A DNA stretch of 64,000 nucleotides from Streptomyces sp. CGMCC 4.7035 (GCF_031583065.1 NZ_CP134053.1:1302001-1366000), one strand, 5' to 3'; counted from the stretch's first letter, positions 47,628 to 57,894 are shown. Notes: generated by a model not told the origin, from the sequence alone. Translations and numbers: made by a program.

Positions 47628-49436
47628 ATGAGTAGGGGCGGACGCCACGCATATGCCGCACTCTCGGTGCTCGCGGCCGGAGCTCTCGTGCTCACCGGTT
47701 GCAGCAAGGGCGGCAGCAGCAGCGGCGACAACGACAAGAAGGACAACGCCAACGCCAAGCGCCAGCAGGCCTCGATCAAGTTCGGCAACGCGGCGGACTC
47801 CACCGGTCCCGCCGCTCCGGTGCCCGGCGCCAAGAGCGGCGGCACGATGGAGGTCCTGCAGCGCGACAGCTACGCCCACCTGGACCCGGGCCAGATCTAC
47901 GTCTCCGACGAGGGTTCGCTGGCGCAGCTGATCCACAGAGGTCTCACCGGTTACAAGGCGACCAGCGACGACGGCAGCAAGCACGAGGTCGTCGGCGACC
48001 TGGCCACCGACTCCGGTACCACGACGGACGGCGGCAAGACCTGGAAGTACACCCTCAAGGACGGCATCAAGTTCCAGGACGGGACGCCGATCACGTCCAA
48101 GGACGTCCGCCAGACCTTCGAGCGGCTCTTCGCGTCCTTCATCAACCAGGGCCCGAGCTACATCCAGCAGTGGCTGGCCGACACCGCCGGCGCCGACTAC
48201 CGCAAGCTGCTGAAGGACGGCCCGTACACCGGAAAGCACCTGCCGGACAGCATCCTCGAGACGCCGGACGACAAAACGGTCGTCTTCCACTTCAAGAAGC
48301 CGCACGCCGACCTGCCGTACGCGCTCGCCATGGCCGGCTACGCGGTGGTGCAGGCGAAGGGCGACACCAAGACGAAGTACGACAGGGCGCCCGTGGCGAC
48401 CGGCCCGTACAAGGTCCAGTCGTTCAAGTCCGGCAAGTCCATGGTGCTGGTGAAGAACACCAACTGGGACCCGAAGACGGACCCGATCCGCCACCAGTAC
48501 GTGGACCAGTTCAACTTCACCTTCAACCAGCAGTACGAGGCGTCCACCAAGGCGCTCCTGGCGGACAGCGGCGCCGACCAGACCGGCGTCAGCTTCAACA
48601 ACCAGGTCGACGCGGGCAACCTCTCCAAGGTCCTCGCCGACCCCAAGCTGAAGTCCCGTACGGTTGCCGGCTTCCAGCCGTACGTCGGCCAGATGAACAT
48701 CAACATGAGCAAGCCGGAGCTCAAGGACATCAAGATCCGCCAGGCGATCGCCTACGCCCTGCCGGTCACGCCGTTCGTGCGCGCCTACGGCGGCAGCGCG
48801 GCGATGGAGGTCGCCGGCGGTCTGATCAGCCCGACCGTCAGCGGCTACGACCCGTCCTTCGACCCGTACGGCAAGAAGAAGAAGCCCGCGGGTGACCCGG
48901 CCAAGGCCAAGAAGCTGCTCCAGGAGGCCGGCAAGGTCGGCATGAAGCTGACCTTCGGCTACATCAACACGCCCGAGGGCCAGCAGTACTCCACCGCCAT
49001 GGCGGCGGGCCTGAAGAAGGCCGGCTTCGACGTCCAGCGCCAGGAGATCCCGGCCGAGACGTACTACGACCAGGTCAGCAAGCTCAACAACGCCTACGAC
49101 ATCTTCCACACCGCGTGGGGCGCGGACTGGCCGTCCTCCTCGACCGTGCTCCCGCCGCTGTACGACGGCCGTCTGATCGCCGACGGCGCGCAGAACTACT
49201 CGCAGGTCAACGACCCGCACGTGAACAGCGAGATCGACCGCATCAACACCATCACCGACCCGGTGAAGGCCGCGGCCGCGTGGGAGACGCTGGACAAGTA
49301 CCTGCTCACGAAGGTCGTGAACGAGGTTCCGACCGGCTACTACAAGCAGGTCCAGATCGCCGGTTCCAAGGTCGGCGGCCTGGTCTACGACGACGTCATC
49401 GGCGGCATCGACCCGCGTCGCCTGTACGTCAAGTAA
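47628..49436 (+). CDS. bldKB: Oligopeptide-binding lipoprotein (BldKB-like)
   Basis: 602 aa, the size recalled for BldKB. Sec-type lipoprotein signal with lipobox VLTGC, lipid cysteine at residue 25, then a Ser/Asn/Lys-rich linker. SBP_bac_5 fold: GGTMEVLQRDSYAHLDPGQIY, TWKYTLKDGIKFQDGTPITSKDVRQTFERLF, and FHTAWGADWPSSSTVLPPLYDG. Captures peptides outside the cell for the permease pair. GGGTGGGA is the ribosome site; GTG 47625 is in frame. A large hairpin follows its stop. Its closest relative in the window is the 58973 lipoprotein. Confidence 0.8.
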   Translation: MSRGGRHAYAALSVLAAGALVLTGCSKGGSSSGDNDKKDNANAKRQQASIKFGNAADSTGPAAPVPGAKSGGTMEVLQRDSYAHLDPGQIYVSDEGSLAQLIHRGLTGYKATSDDGSKHEVVGDLATDSGTTTDGGKTWKYTLKDGIKFQDGTPITSKDVRQTFERLFASFINQGPSYIQQWLADTAGADYRKLLKDGPYTGKHLPDSILETPDDKTVVFHFKKPHADLPYALAMAGYAVVQAKGDTKTKYDRAPVATGPYKVQSFKSGKSMVLVKNTNWDPKTDPIRHQYVDQFNFTFNQQYEASTKALLADSGADQTGVSFNNQVDAGNLSKVLADPKLKSRTVAGFQPYVGQMNINMSKPELKDIKIRQAIAYALPVTPFVRAYGGSAAMEVAGGLISPTVSGYDPSFDPYGKKKKPAGDPAKAKKLLQEAGKVGMKLTFGYINTPEGQQYSTAMAAGLKKAGFDVQRQEIPAETYYDQVSKLNNAYDIFHTAWGADWPSSSTVLPPLYDGRLIADGAQNYSQVNDPHVNSEIDRINTITDPVKAAAAWETLDKYLLTKVVNEVPTGYYKQVQIAGSKVGGLVYDDVIGGIDPRRLYVK

Positions 49437-49450
49437 TCCCCGTCCGCCCA

Positions 49451-49492
49451 GTACCCGGTGCGGCCGCCCCTCGGGACGGCCGCACCGGGTAC
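49451..49492 (+). terminator. Intra-operon hairpin after the bldKB-like gene
   Basis: Perfect 16-bp stem GTACCCGGTGCGGCCG and complement, 10-nt loop, starting 15 bp after the stop. Likely a partial terminator or mRNA-stabilising end that raises binding-protein output over the other subunits. Confidence 0.8.
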
Positions 49493-49528
49493 CGCCCGGC
49501 CCGTTGACGTCTGAGAGCTGCCCCTGCC

Positions 49529-50509
49529 ATGCTGCGCTTCCTCCTTCGCCGGTCACTCGGCGCCGTCGTCATCCTCTTCCTGCTGAGCATCGTCACGTTC
49601 CTGCTGTTCTTCGGGATGCCGCGGGACCCGGGGCTGTTGATGTGCGGCAAGTCGTGCACGCCGGCCAACCTGGAGAACATCCACCACGTGCTCGGCCTCG
49701 ACAAGTCGATCCCCGAGCAGTACTGGATCTTCCTGCACAACCTCGTCCTGGGCAGCAACGGATTCGATCAGGGCCCGTGCCCGGCCCCGTGCTTCGGGTA
49801 CTCGTACCACACGAACGAGCAGGTCTGGGGCACCCTGATGGACCGCCTGCCGACCACCGTCTCACTGACCCTGGGTGCGGCGGTCTGCTTCCTCCTGGTG
49901 GGTCTGGGCACCGGCCTGCTCGGCGCCTGGAAGCGCGGCACGCTGATCGACAAGACGGTCACGGCCGGCTCCATGGTGCTCAGTTCGATGCAGATCTACT
50001 TCCTCGGACCGCTGGCGCTGGCGGCGCTCGTCTACCAGTCGCACCTGTTCGACAAGCCCGCCTACAACAACTTCACGGCCAATCCGGTCACTTGGTTCAC
50101 GGGACTGATCATCCCGTGGGTGGTGCTGTCCACGATCTTCGCCGCGCAGTACACGCGTATGGCGCGCTCGTCGATGATCGAGCAGCTCCAGGAGGAGCAC
50201 GTGCGGACCGCCCGGGCCAAGGGCATGTCCCGCCGGTACGTCTTCTTCCGCTACGCCTGGCGCGGCTCGCTGATCCCCATCGTGACCATCTTCGGCATCG
50301 ACCTCGGATCGCTGCTGGGCGGCGCGATCATCACCGAGTACACGTTCGGCCTGCCGGGTCTCGGCCAGCTCGCGGTGCAGGCGGTGTTCTTCAGCGACCT
50401 GCCGCTGCTGCTCGGTGTGATGCTGTTCTCCGCCGCCATGATCCTGCTGTTCAACATCATCGTGGATGCCTGCTACGCGTTCATCGACCCGCGCGTGCGG
50501 CTTGCCTAG
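49529..50509 (+). CDS. bldKC: Oligopeptide ABC permease, DppB/OppB type (BldKC-like)
   Basis: 326 aa. The first helix is RRSLGAVVILFLLSIVTFLLFF. A large extracytoplasmic loop holds four cysteines (C39 and C43 in CGKSCTP; C84 and C88 in CPAPC). Five further helices follow, and the EAA loop EEHVRTARAKGMSRRYVFFRYAWR. Ends FIDPRVRLA, typical of the family. Partner of the DppC-type subunit at 46459. Confidence 0.8.
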   Translation: MLRFLLRRSLGAVVILFLLSIVTFLLFFGMPRDPGLLMCGKSCTPANLENIHHVLGLDKSIPEQYWIFLHNLVLGSNGFDQGPCPAPCFGYSYHTNEQVWGTLMDRLPTTVSLTLGAAVCFLLVGLGTGLLGAWKRGTLIDKTVTAGSMVLSSMQIYFLGPLALAALVYQSHLFDKPAYNNFTANPVTWFTGLIIPWVVLSTIFAAQYTRMARSSMIEQLQEEHVRTARAKGMSRRYVFFRYAWRGSLIPIVTIFGIDLGSLLGGAIITEYTFGLPGLGQLAVQAVFFSDLPLLLGVMLFSAAMILLFNIIVDACYAFIDPRVRLA

Positions 50510-50518
50510 GAGCACTCC

Positions 50519-51580
50519 GTGACTACTTTGACCAAGGAATCCGGCGCTCCGGGCCCGGCCGCCACCGGCGCCTTCCTCTCGGTGCGGGACCTGCACGTCA
50601 GCTTCAGGACCGAGGACGGCGCCGTCGGCGCCGTGAACGGGCTCTCCTTCGACCTCGACCGGGGCAGGACCCTCGGCATCGTGGGGGAATCGGGCTCGGG
50701 CAAGTCGGTGACCAACCTGACCATCCTCGGGCTGCACAACCCCATGTTCACCACGATCGACGGTGAGATCGTGCTGGACGGCCAGGAGCTGGTCACCGCC
50801 CGGGAGTCCGAACTGGAGAAGCTGCGCGGCAACAAGGTCGCGATGATCTTCCAGGACCCGCTGACCGCGCTGTCGCCGTACTACACGGTGGGCCGGCAGA
50901 TCGCCGAGCCGTTCATGAAGCACACCGGGGCCTCGAAGAAGGCGGCCTGGGAGCGGGCGGTGGAGATGCTCGGCAAGGTCGGCATCCCCAACCCCAAGGA
51001 GCGGGCGAAGGACTATCCGCACCAGTTCTCCGGCGGTATGCGTCAGCGCGCGATGATCGCGATGGCGCTGGTCTGCGACCCGGACCTGCTGATCGCCGAC
51101 GAGCCGACCACGGCCCTGGACGTGACGGTCCAGGCGCAGATCCTGGATCTGTTGAAGGACCTCCAGCAGGAGTTCGGCTCGGCGATCATCTTCATCACGC
51201 ACGACCTCGGGGTCATCGCCGACATGGCCGACGACATCATGGTGATGTACGCCGGGGAAGCGGTCGAGCGCGGCACGGTCGAGGAAGTGCTGAGGTCACC
51301 GCAACACCCGTACACCTGGGGACTGTTGAACTCCATGCCACGCCTCGACTCGGACCTCGGCACACAGCTCGCGCCGATCCCCGGGGCACCGCCGTCCCTG
51401 CTGAACCCCCCGTCGGGCTGCCGCTTCCATCCCCGGTGCACCTTCCAGCGGGAGGTGGGCGGCACCCGGTGCGTGGACGTTTCGCCGCTGCTGCCGCCCG
51501 GCCGGGGCGGGGCCTGCCACCTCACGGCAGAGCAGAAGCAGACCATCTTCATCGAGCAGATCAAACCCCGGTTGCGGTAG
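50519..51580 (+). CDS. bldKD: Oligopeptide ABC ATPase, DppD/OppD type (BldKD-like)
   Basis: 353 aa, GTG start with TAGGAG 7-12 nt upstream. Walker [11 protein letters not shown] loop IFQDPL, signature FSGGMRQR, Walker [13 protein letters not shown], switch histidine THDLGV. The C-terminal oligopeptide-transporter extension has the cysteine cluster GCRFHPRC ... GGACHL that can bind an iron-sulfur cluster in some family members. Drives import by ATP hydrolysis. Confidence 0.82.
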   Translation: MTTLTKESGAPGPAATGAFLSVRDLHVSFRTEDGAVGAVNGLSFDLDRGRTLGIVGESGSGKSVTNLTILGLHNPMFTTIDGEIVLDGQELVTARESELEKLRGNKVAMIFQDPLTALSPYYTVGRQIAEPFMKHTGASKKAAWERAVEMLGKVGIPNPKERAKDYPHQFSGGMRQRAMIAMALVCDPDLLIADEPTTALDVTVQAQILDLLKDLQQEFGSAIIFITHDLGVIADMADDIMVMYAGEAVERGTVEEVLRSPQHPYTWGLLNSMPRLDSDLGTQLAPIPGAPPSLLNPPSGCRFHPRCTFQREVGGTRCVDVSPLLPPGRGGACHLTAEQKQTIFIEQIKPRLR

Positions 51581-51591
51581 GAGAACACCTC

Positions 51592-52737
51592 ATGAAGGAA
51601 GACGTCGTGGACGTCACGAAGGACGAGGCCACCCTGCCCGCCCCGCGCGACGCGGCCGCCGACGAGCCGGGGGAGCCGCTGCTGGTGGTGGAGAACCTCG
51701 TCAAGCACTTCCCGGTCAAGGGCGGCTTCCCGGTCCGCCGGACGGTCGGCGCGGTGCAGGCCGTGGACGGCATCGACCTGACGGTGCACGTGGGTGAGAG
51801 TTTCGGCCTGGTGGGCGAGTCGGGGTGCGGCAAGTCCACGACGGGCCGCCTGGTCACCCGCCTCCTCGAACCGACGAGCGGCAGGATCTCCTACCGCGGC
51901 CAGGACATCTCGCGCGCCACCCGCAAACAGCTCGCCCCGATCAGGTCCCAGATCCAGATGATCTTCCAGGACCCGTACTCGTCGCTGAACCCGCGCCAGA
52001 CCGTCGGCAAGATCATCTCCGGTCCGATGGAGATCAACGGCATCAACCCGCAAGGCGGCCGGGAGAAGCGCGTCCGCGAACTCCTCGAAATCGTGGGCCT
52101 CAACCCGGAGCACTACAACCGCTTCCCGCACGAGTTCTCCGGCGGTCAGCGCCAGCGCATCGGCGTCGCCCGCGCGCTGGCCCTGGAGCCGAAGCTGATC
52201 GTCGCGGACGAGCCGGTCTCCGCGCTGGACGTCTCCATCCAGGCGCAGGTGGTGAACCTTCTCCAGCAGGTGCAGAAGGAACTGGGCATCGCGTTCCTTT
52301 TCATCGCCCACGACCTGGCCGTCGTACGGCACTTCTCGCAGCGTGTCGCGGTGATGTACCTCGGCAAGGTCATCGAGGTCGGCGACCGCGACTCGATCTA
52401 CACGCGCCCGCGCCACCCCTACACGCACGCGCTGCTGTCCGCCGTGCCCGAGGTGAGCCTGGACGGGGGCGAGGAGGCACGGCGTGAACGCATCCGGCTC
52501 GCGGGTGATGTGCCGTCACCGATCTCCCCGCCGTCGGGCTGCCGCTTCCGGACGCGGTGCTGGAAGGCACAGGACAAGTGCGCCACGGAGGAACCGCCGC
52601 TGGTGCAGATCTCCGGTAACCGGTCGGGCCACCTGACGGCCTGCCACTTCCCGGAGGAGCCGACGATCGAGGCGCGGGACAAGGACATCATCCTGGATCC
52701 GGCGCTGGCGGCGCTGGAGGACTCCTCGGAGGGCTGA
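51592..52737 (+). CDS. bldKE: Oligopeptide ABC ATPase, DppF/OppF type (BldKE-like)
   Basis: 381 aa. Walker [11 protein letters not shown] loop [13 protein letters not shown], signature FSGGQRQR, Walker [14 protein letters not shown] loop [12 protein letters not shown], and the C-terminal GCRFRTRC ... TACHF cysteine motif. It starts 11 bp after bldKD. Long stretches are the same as in the 55735 ATPase. Last gene of the operon; a repeat-type stem-loop follows. Confidence 0.82.
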   Translation: MKEDVVDVTKDEATLPAPRDAAADEPGEPLLVVENLVKHFPVKGGFPVRRTVGAVQAVDGIDLTVHVGESFGLVGESGCGKSTTGRLVTRLLEPTSGRISYRGQDISRATRKQLAPIRSQIQMIFQDPYSSLNPRQTVGKIISGPMEINGINPQGGREKRVRELLEIVGLNPEHYNRFPHEFSGGQRQRIGVARALALEPKLIVADEPVSALDVSIQAQVVNLLQQVQKELGIAFLFIAHDLAVVRHFSQRVAVMYLGKVIEVGDRDSIYTRPRHPYTHALLSAVPEVSLDGGEEARRERIRLAGDVPSPISPPSGCRFRTRCWKAQDKCATEEPPLVQISGNRSGHLTACHFPEEPTIEARDKDIILDPALAALEDSSEG

Positions 52738-52770
52738 GCGCTCCACTGGAAGTCCGGTGTGTCACCTGCG

Positions 52771-52847
52771 GGTGCGTCGTGGCTGGTCGCGCAGTTCCGC
52801 GCGGCGGAGCCGCATGATGTAACAGCCCCGCGCCCCTTCGGGGCGCT
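52771..52847. repeat. Dispersed Streptomyces intergenic repeat with terminator hairpin
   Basis: The sequence GTCGTGGCTGGTCGCGCAGT...CCCCGCGCCCC resembles a repeat I recall from many Streptomyces intergenic regions. It ends in the hairpin GCGCCCC-TTC-GGGGCGC (52830-52846). It sits between convergent genes and probably ends both. Confidence 0.65.
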
Positions 52848-52878
52848 GCCGAACCGCACCGGACTTCTCCGAGCCCGC

Positions 52879-53637
52879 TCAGGCCCTGTCGGACAGACCC
52901 TGGACGGGCTCGGCCACAGTGATGATCTCGGGGTCGGCGGGGGTGAGCGGCCCTCGTCCCCAGTCCCCGTACTGCTCGACGACCGCGAGCCCGGCCCGGG
53001 TCAGGAAGCGGGACAGGGCATCCGGTGCGAGGAACCGCAGAGTGCTGCGGCTGACCAGTGGCCGCTCCCAGCCGGTGCCGTCGAAGGTCTCGGTGAACGT
53101 CACCCGGTCCCCGAGCACCGGTGACTCGACCTGGTGCCGGACGCGTACGATGCCGCCGTCGCCGTACGGCACCTCGCGCACCCGGTCCGGCGTCCACGAC
53201 TCCCAGGCGCGGGCGCCCGGGTTGCGGGTCTCGAAGACGAACCGCCCGCCGTCCGCGAGGGCTTCGCGCACGGCGGCCAGAGCCGCCCTCAACTCCTCGT
53301 CACCGAGCAGCACCTGAAAAGCGTGCCCGGTCATGACGACGAGGTCGAAGGCCCCCTGCCAGCGCTCCGAGCGCAGATCGCCGAGCACCCAGTCCACCCC
53401 GGGTGCGCGGCGGCGCGCCTGGACGAGCATCGCGGCGGCGGGGTCGAGACCGCACAGCCGCCCGTCGTGCCCGTTCTCCCGGGCCCGCGCCAGCAGCGCG
53501 CCGGTCCCGCACCCGACGTCCAGCACGCTTCGCGCGGACATCACAAGTCCCAGGTAGAAGTCGTCACTCGGGCCCCACGGGTAGAGGGCGTCGTACAGCC
53601 CGGCGAGGGCGGCATCGGAGAACGCGCGGTCGGCCAC
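52879..53637 (-). CDS. SAM-dependent methyltransferase (class I)
   Basis: 252 aa. Motif I VLDVGCGTGALLARARENG, acidic motif II LCGLDPAAAMLVQARRR, and DLVVMTGHAFQVL. The first 30 residues (DAALAGLYDALYPWGPSDDFYL) match a common Streptomyces small-molecule methyltransferase group. Substrate unknown. GTG 53637 (VADRAFSDAAL) is chosen because family similarity starts there and GGGAA lies upstream; the open frame runs on for 118 codons without similarity. Confidence 0.85.
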   Translation of the reverse strand: MADRAFSDAALAGLYDALYPWGPSDDFYLGLVMSARSVLDVGCGTGALLARARENGHDGRLCGLDPAAAMLVQARRRAPGVDWVLGDLRSERWQGAFDLVVMTGHAFQVLLGDEELRAALAAVREALADGGRFVFETRNPGARAWESWTPDRVREVPYGDGGIVRVRHQVESPVLGDRVTFTETFDGTGWERPLVSRSTLRFLAPDALSRFLTRAGLAVVEQYGDWGRGPLTPADPEIITVAEPVQGLSDRA

Positions 53638-53788
53638 CGTGGCAGTTTCCCAGGTATGGGCCGGCGGTGCGCGGACTGTGCGCGATCTTTGTCGAACGTA
53701 ACCACGACCGTGGTGTGCCGTGGCCGGGGACGCGCCCGGACTCCCGGAGGGCGGGGGGCGCCCACGGAGGCCGGAGAGGAAGCCGGAC

Positions 53789-53996
53789 GTGCCGCACCAC
53801 ATCGAGCTCTGGGTCCCCGATCCGCGGCGGGCCGTGGAGTCCTGGGGCCGGCTCCTTGAGTGTCTCGGCTTCCGCGTACGGCTGGACCCTGCTCTTTCCC
53901 GACCGTCATCCGTACGCGGGCGGCCCCGCGCACCGCGCGGCGTACCTGGAGGACGAAGACGGTTTCGAAGTCGAACTCGTAGCGCGGGCAAGGTGA
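53789..53996 (+). pseudogene. VOC (glyoxalase-like) gene with internal deletion and frameshift
   Basis: It starts well: ribosome site GGAGAGGA, then GTG and PHHIELWVPDPRRAVESWG, the VOC N-terminus. After LECLGF the frame leaves the family. The family C-terminus resumes in another frame: YGWTLLFPDRHPYAGG ... AAYLEDEDGFEVELVA and TGA. The central 60 or so codons of a normal VOC protein (about 130 aa) are missing. The junction is near 53870-53880. Confidence 0.8.
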
Positions 53997-54085
53997 TTCA
54001 CCCGGCCGGGAGACGGTATGAAGCCGACCGCCCTCGCCCCTAATTTGTTCGACTTCCGGTCGGCAGTCCGGCATGCTCCCTTGCG

Positions 54086-54598
54086 ATGACTCGAACCGAT
54101 ACGCCTCCCTCCTGGGACGAGCGCACGCAGCTGACCACCTATCTCGACTACGTACGCGCCACCGCCCGTGCCAAGTGTGAGGGCGTCTCACCGGAGGACG
54201 CCGTCAAGGCGCCCCTGCCCGGCTCCCCGCTGATGACCGTGTGCGGACTGATCAGCCATCTGCGCTGGGTGGAGTACTGGTGGTTCCACGTGGTGTTCCT
54301 GGGCCACGAGGACGAGGGCGTACTCGCCCAGGCCACCGAGGACGACCCGGACCCGGAGATGCGCCTGGCGGTCGACATCCCCTTGGCCCAACTCCTCGCC
54401 GAATACGAGGAACAGAGCGCCGGCTACCGCGACCTGGTCGCCGCCCACGACCTCGACACCAAGGCGAAGCGCACCATGCGGGACGGCCGCCATGCCGACC
54501 TTCGCTGGGTGCTCCTGCACCTCATCGAGGAGACGGCCCGCCACAACGGCCACCTGGACATCATCCGCGAACTGCTCGACGGCACGACGGGAGTCTGA
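54086..54598 (+). CDS. DinB-like (DUF664) four-helix protein
   Basis: 170 aa. DinB/YfiT-like bundle: DERTQLTTYLDYVRATARAKCEGVSPEDA, a first metal-site histidine in LISHLRWVEYWWFH, and the second region LIEETARHNGHLDIIRELLDG with the last two histidines. The family includes mycothiol- and bacillithiol-dependent enzymes. Probably a thiol-dependent detoxification enzyme; substrate unknown. The VOC gene starts 8 bp after its stop, so they are likely co-transcribed. Confidence 0.88.
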   Translation: MTRTDTPPSWDERTQLTTYLDYVRATARAKCEGVSPEDAVKAPLPGSPLMTVCGLISHLRWVEYWWFHVVFLGHEDEGVLAQATEDDPDPEMRLAVDIPLAQLLAEYEEQSAGYRDLVAAHDLDTKAKRTMRDGRHADLRWVLLHLIEETARHNGHLDIIRELLDGTTGV

Positions 54599-54606
54599 GG
54601 CAGCCC

Positions 54607-54999
54607 ATGGCTAAGACGAGCGGGCTCAACCCGGTCATCCGCACGATCACCTTCGACTGCACCGGCGATCCGTACGACCTCGGCCTGTTCTGGAGCGAGC
54701 TGCTGGGTCGCCCGCTGGCCGACGACGACAAGCCGGGCGACCCGGAGGCGGTGATCCGCGACCCCGACGGCGGCCCGACCCTGCTGTTCGTCCGGGTACC
54801 CGAGGGCAAGTCCGCCAAGAACCGCGTCCACCTCGACCTCGGGCCCCGGGGCCGCACCCGTGCGCAGGAGGTGGAGCGCGCCCTGGCCCTGGGCGCCCGG
54901 CAACTCGCGGACCACACCCGCCCGGACGGCGGCGGCTGGGTGCTCCTCGCGGACCCCGAGGGCAACGAGTTCTGCATGGAACGTGAGGAGCCGAACTGA
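54607..54999 (+). CDS. VOC-family (glyoxalase/bleomycin-resistance-like) protein
   Basis: 130 aa, two beta-alpha-beta-beta-beta modules: VIRTITFDCTGDPYDLGLFWSELLGRP ... and RVHLDLGPRGRTRAQEVERALALGA ... WVLLADPEGNEFCM. Actinobacterial VOC type with unknown ligand; the terminal glutamate of the metal site lies in GNEFCMERE. Close spacing to the genes on both sides (8 and 2 bp) indicates an operon. Confidence 0.88.
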   Translation: MAKTSGLNPVIRTITFDCTGDPYDLGLFWSELLGRPLADDDKPGDPEAVIRDPDGGPTLLFVRVPEGKSAKNRVHLDLGPRGRTRAQEVERALALGARQLADHTRPDGGGWVLLADPEGNEFCMEREEPN

Positions 55000-55001
55000 C
55001 C

Positions 55002-55502
55002 ATGCCCATGTCCTCCTCGTCGTCCCTCCGCCTGGAGAAGGTGACCAAGGAGAACGTGGAGGCCGCGATCGCGCTGCGGGTCCACCCCGGCCAGGAACGC
55101 TTCGTGTCACCCGTCGTGAAGTCGCTCGCCGAGGCATACGTCCACCCCGAGACCGCCTGGCCCCGACTCGTCTACGACGGCGACGAACTCGTCGGCTTCG
55201 TCATGGCGTTCTTCGACGTCCGCTTCAATCCCGAGGCCCCGGACGACCGCCCGCGCTCGGGGCTGTGGCGCCTCAACATCGCCGCCGGTCACCAGGGCCG
55301 CGGCTACGGCAACTTCGCCGTCCGGTCCGTCTGCGACGAACTCCGCCGCCGGGGCGCGACCCGCGTCACGGTCACCTGGGCGGAGGGTGAGGGTGGCCCC
55401 GAACCGTTCTATCTACGGCTGGGGTTCCGGCGAACGGGGGAGATGAGCGGCGACCAGGTGGTCGGTGAAATGGACCTCGGCCGGTCGCCGTCGTGGACCT
55501 AG
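55002..55502 (+). CDS. GNAT-family N-acetyltransferase
   Basis: 166 aa. [26 protein letters not shown] is the start of a known aminoglycoside/polyamine-acetyltransferase-like group. The acetyl-CoA motif A is [20 protein letters not shown], and [12 protein letters not shown] is the typical end. Possibly spermidine or diamine acetylation. ATG follows the VOC stop by 2 bp. Its TAG stop lies in a CTAG repeat. Confidence 0.88.
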   Translation: MPMSSSSSLRLEKVTKENVEAAIALRVHPGQERFVSPVVKSLAEAYVHPETAWPRLVYDGDELVGFVMAFFDVRFNPEAPDDRPRSGLWRLNIAAGHQGRGYGNFAVRSVCDELRRRGATRVTVTWAEGEGGPEPFYLRLGFRRTGEMSGDQVVGEMDLGRSPSWT

Positions 55503-55547
55503 GCCCTGTCGTCAAACTCCCGCCTGCCGGGCGACGCCAGGACCTAG
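55499..55547 (+). repeat. CTAG dispersed repeat, copy C (at the GNAT stop), 49-bp palindromic unit
   Basis: Bounded by CTAG on both sides (55499 and 55544). The end arms CTAGGCCCTGTCGTC and CTAGGTCCTGGCGTC (the latter read from the other side) differ at 2 of 15 positions. The inner CAAACTCCCG matches copies A and B. Confidence 0.8.
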
Positions 55548-55612
55548 CCGCCCGCCGCCGTCCGGATCTCCCTCCCCGGCGGCCAGGAGCCGCGGCAGGC
55601 GTGAGAAAGCAC

Positions 55613-55649
55613 GAAGGCCCGTGCCTCCCCAGAGGGTGCACGGGCCTTC
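55613..55649. terminator. Terminator between GNAT gene and second peptide operon
   Basis: Perfect 12-bp stem GAAGGCCCGTGC / GCACGGGCCTTC, 13-nt loop, between convergent genes. Confidence 0.9.
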
Positions 55650-55734
55650 TTTCCCCGGGAACAGGACGTTCGTGGCTCGGGTCAATGGGCCGGAAGTCCG
55701 TCCCGTGAAGGGCGCGGCTGACGAAAGGGGTGTG

Positions 55735-56781
55735 TCAGGCCGCGACCTCGGGGTCCTTGGACAGACGCGGGGCCGGCGCGCTCTCGTCGGTCTCCGGGTA
55801 GTGGCAGGCCGTCAGGTGGCCCGCCTTGTTGCCCTCGACCTGCACCAGCGGCGGCTCCTCCGTGGCGCACTTGTCCGTCGCCTTCCAGCACCGGGTGCGG
55901 AAGTGGCAGCCCGACGGCGGGTTCAGCGGAGACGGTACGTCGCCGGTGAGGCGGATGCGCTCGCGGGACGGGGTGTCCTCCACCGTCGCCTCGGGCACGG
56001 CGGACAGCAGGGCGCGCGTGTAGGGGTGGCGCGGGTTGCCGTACAGGTCCTCGCGGTCCGCGATCTCCACGATCTTGCCGAGGTACATCACGGCGACACG
56101 CTGCGAGAAGTGCCGCACGATCGCCAGGTCGTGCGCGATGAAGACGAACGCGATGCCCAGGTCCTTCTGGAGCTCCTGGAGCAGGTTGACCACCTGCGCC
56201 TGGATGGAGACGTCCAGGGCGGAGACCGGCTCGTCGGCGACGATCAGCTTCGGCTCCAGGGCCAGCGCGCGGGCGACGCCGATGCGCTGGCGCTGACCGC
56301 CGGAGAACTCGTGCGGGAAGCGGTTGAAGTGCTCCGGGTTGAGGCCGACGATCTCCAGCAGTTCGCGGACGCGCTTCTCCACGCCCCCCGCCGGGTTGAT
56401 GCCGTTGATCTCCATCGGACCGGAGATGATCTTGCCGACGGTCTGGCGCGGGTTCAGCGACGCGTAGGGGTCCTGGAAGATCATCTGGATCTCCGAGCGG
56501 ACCGGCGCGAGCTGTTTGCGGTTCGCGTGGGTGATGTCCTGGCCGCGGTAGAGGATCTTGCCGCCGGTGGGCTCCAGGAGGCGGGTGATCATGCGGCCCG
56601 TCGTGGACTTGCCGCAGCCGGACTCGCCCACAAGGCCCAGGCTCTCGCCCTCGGCCACCTGGAAGTCGAGCCCGTCGACAGCCTGCACCGCGCCGATCTT
56701 CCGCCGGATCGGGAAGCCTCCCATCACGGGGAAGTGCTTCTTCAGTCCGGTGACTTCAAGGAGGGGGTTCGTGTTGCTCAT
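55735..56781 (-). CDS. Oligopeptide ABC ATPase, DppF/OppF type, second operon
   Basis: 348 aa. Walker [51 protein letters not shown], and the C-terminal cysteine motif GCHFRTRC ... TACHY. Nearly the same as the bldKE-like ATPase over its core, which marks the two operons as paralogues. ATG 56781 ([10 protein letters not shown]) is where similarity starts. Last gene of the minus-strand operon. Confidence 0.92.
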   Translation of the reverse strand: MSNTNPLLEVTGLKKHFPVMGGFPIRRKIGAVQAVDGLDFQVAEGESLGLVGESGCGKSTTGRMITRLLEPTGGKILYRGQDITHANRKQLAPVRSEIQMIFQDPYASLNPRQTVGKIISGPMEINGINPAGGVEKRVRELLEIVGLNPEHFNRFPHEFSGGQRQRIGVARALALEPKLIVADEPVSALDVSIQAQVVNLLQELQKDLGIAFVFIAHDLAIVRHFSQRVAVMYLGKIVEIADREDLYGNPRHPYTRALLSAVPEATVEDTPSRERIRLTGDVPSPLNPPSGCHFRTRCWKATDKCATEEPPLVQVEGNKAGHLTACHYPETDESAPAPRLSKDPEVAA

Positions 56782-56807
56782 GGTCGTGACATCCCGTCTC
56801 TTGTCCG

Positions 56808-57845
56808 TCAGTGGGACCGGGTCGCGGCGTGGTCGGAGAAGAACTCGCGGCGCTGCTGCGCCGAGAGGTGGCAGGCGGCACCCCGCCCGTCCGTGATCGT
56901 CAGCACGGGCTGCTCGGTGGAGCACAGCCCGCCCTCGACCTTCCCGGCGAAGGCGCAGCGCGGGTGGAAGCGGCAGCCGGACGGCGGGTTCAGCAGGGAC
57001 GGCGGAGAGCCGGGGATCGGGGTGAGCGGCACGTCGACCGGACCGTCGAGGCTCGGCATCGAGCCCAGCAGACCCCAGGTGTAGGGGTGCTGAGGCGTGC
57101 TCAGGACCTCCTTCTTGGTGCCCCGTTCCACACACCGGCCGCCGTACATCACCAGCACGTCGTCGGCGATGTCCGCGATGACACCCAGGTCGTGGGTGAT
57201 GAAGATGATCGCGGTGCCGAACTCCTGCTGGAGGTCCTTGAGGAGGTCCATGATCTGGGCCTGGACCGTCACGTCGAGGGCGGTGGTCGGCTCGTCCGCG
57301 ATCAGCAGCTCCGGGTCGCAGACGAGCGCCATCGCGATCATCGCGCGCTGGCGCATACCGCCGGAGAACTGGTGCGGGTAGTCGTCGACGCGTACGTCGG
57401 GCTGCGGGATGCCCACCCGCTTCAGCATCTCGATCGCCCGCTCCCGGGCCTCCTTCTTGGAGGCGCCGGTGTGCTTGCGGTACGTCTCGCCGATCTGCTT
57501 GCCGATCGTGTGGTACGGCGACAGTGAGGCCAGCGCGTCCTGGAAGATCATGGACATCTTGTTGCCGCGCAGCTGCTCCAGCTCCCGCTCGGTGGCGGTC
57601 AGCAGCTCCTTGCCGTCGAGCAGGATCTCCCCGTCGATGGCGGTGCGCGCGCGGTCGTGGAGGCCCAGGATCGTCAGGTTGGTGACGGACTTGCCGGAAC
57701 CCGACTCGCCCACGATGCCGAGCGTCTTGCCCTTCACCAGGTCGAAGGAGAGACCGTCGACGGCCTTGACGACGCCGTCTTCGGTGGAGAAGTGAACCTT
57801 CAGATCCCTGACGGACAGGAAGGGCTGCTGATCGGTGCTCGTCAC
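56808..57845 (-). CDS. Oligopeptide ABC ATPase, DppD/OppD type, second operon
   Basis: 345 aa, GTG start. Walker [10 protein letters not shown], signature FSGGMRQR, Walker [26 protein letters not shown], and the C-terminal GCRFHPRC ... GAACHL. The Q loop reads [11 protein letters not shown], where family members normally have QDP; the glutamine itself is kept. 26 bp separate it from the next ATPase gene. Confidence 0.92.
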   Translation of the reverse strand: MTSTDQQPFLSVRDLKVHFSTEDGVVKAVDGLSFDLVKGKTLGIVGESGSGKSVTNLTILGLHDRARTAIDGEILLDGKELLTATERELEQLRGNKMSMIFQDALASLSPYHTIGKQIGETYRKHTGASKKEARERAIEMLKRVGIPQPDVRVDDYPHQFSGGMRQRAMIAMALVCDPELLIADEPTTALDVTVQAQIMDLLKDLQQEFGTAIIFITHDLGVIADIADDVLVMYGGRCVERGTKKEVLSTPQHPYTWGLLGSMPSLDGPVDVPLTPIPGSPPSLLNPPSGCRFHPRCAFAGKVEGGLCSTEQPVLTITDGRGAACHLSAQQRREFFSDHAATRSH

Positions 57846-57894
57846 GGGGACGCTCCTGAGGGGGTGATGCGGGGGGTCGGGGGCCGGCGGAGGG

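Noticed and set aside
47388..49556. 722-codon open frame on the minus strand
   Set aside because: Shadow of the bldKB-like gene.
54584..54603. Fourth copy of the CTAG repeat at the DinB gene end
   Set aside because: About 18 of 21 bases match the inner part, but the CTAG end is missing and orientation relative to the gene is opposite; may be chance in coding DNA.
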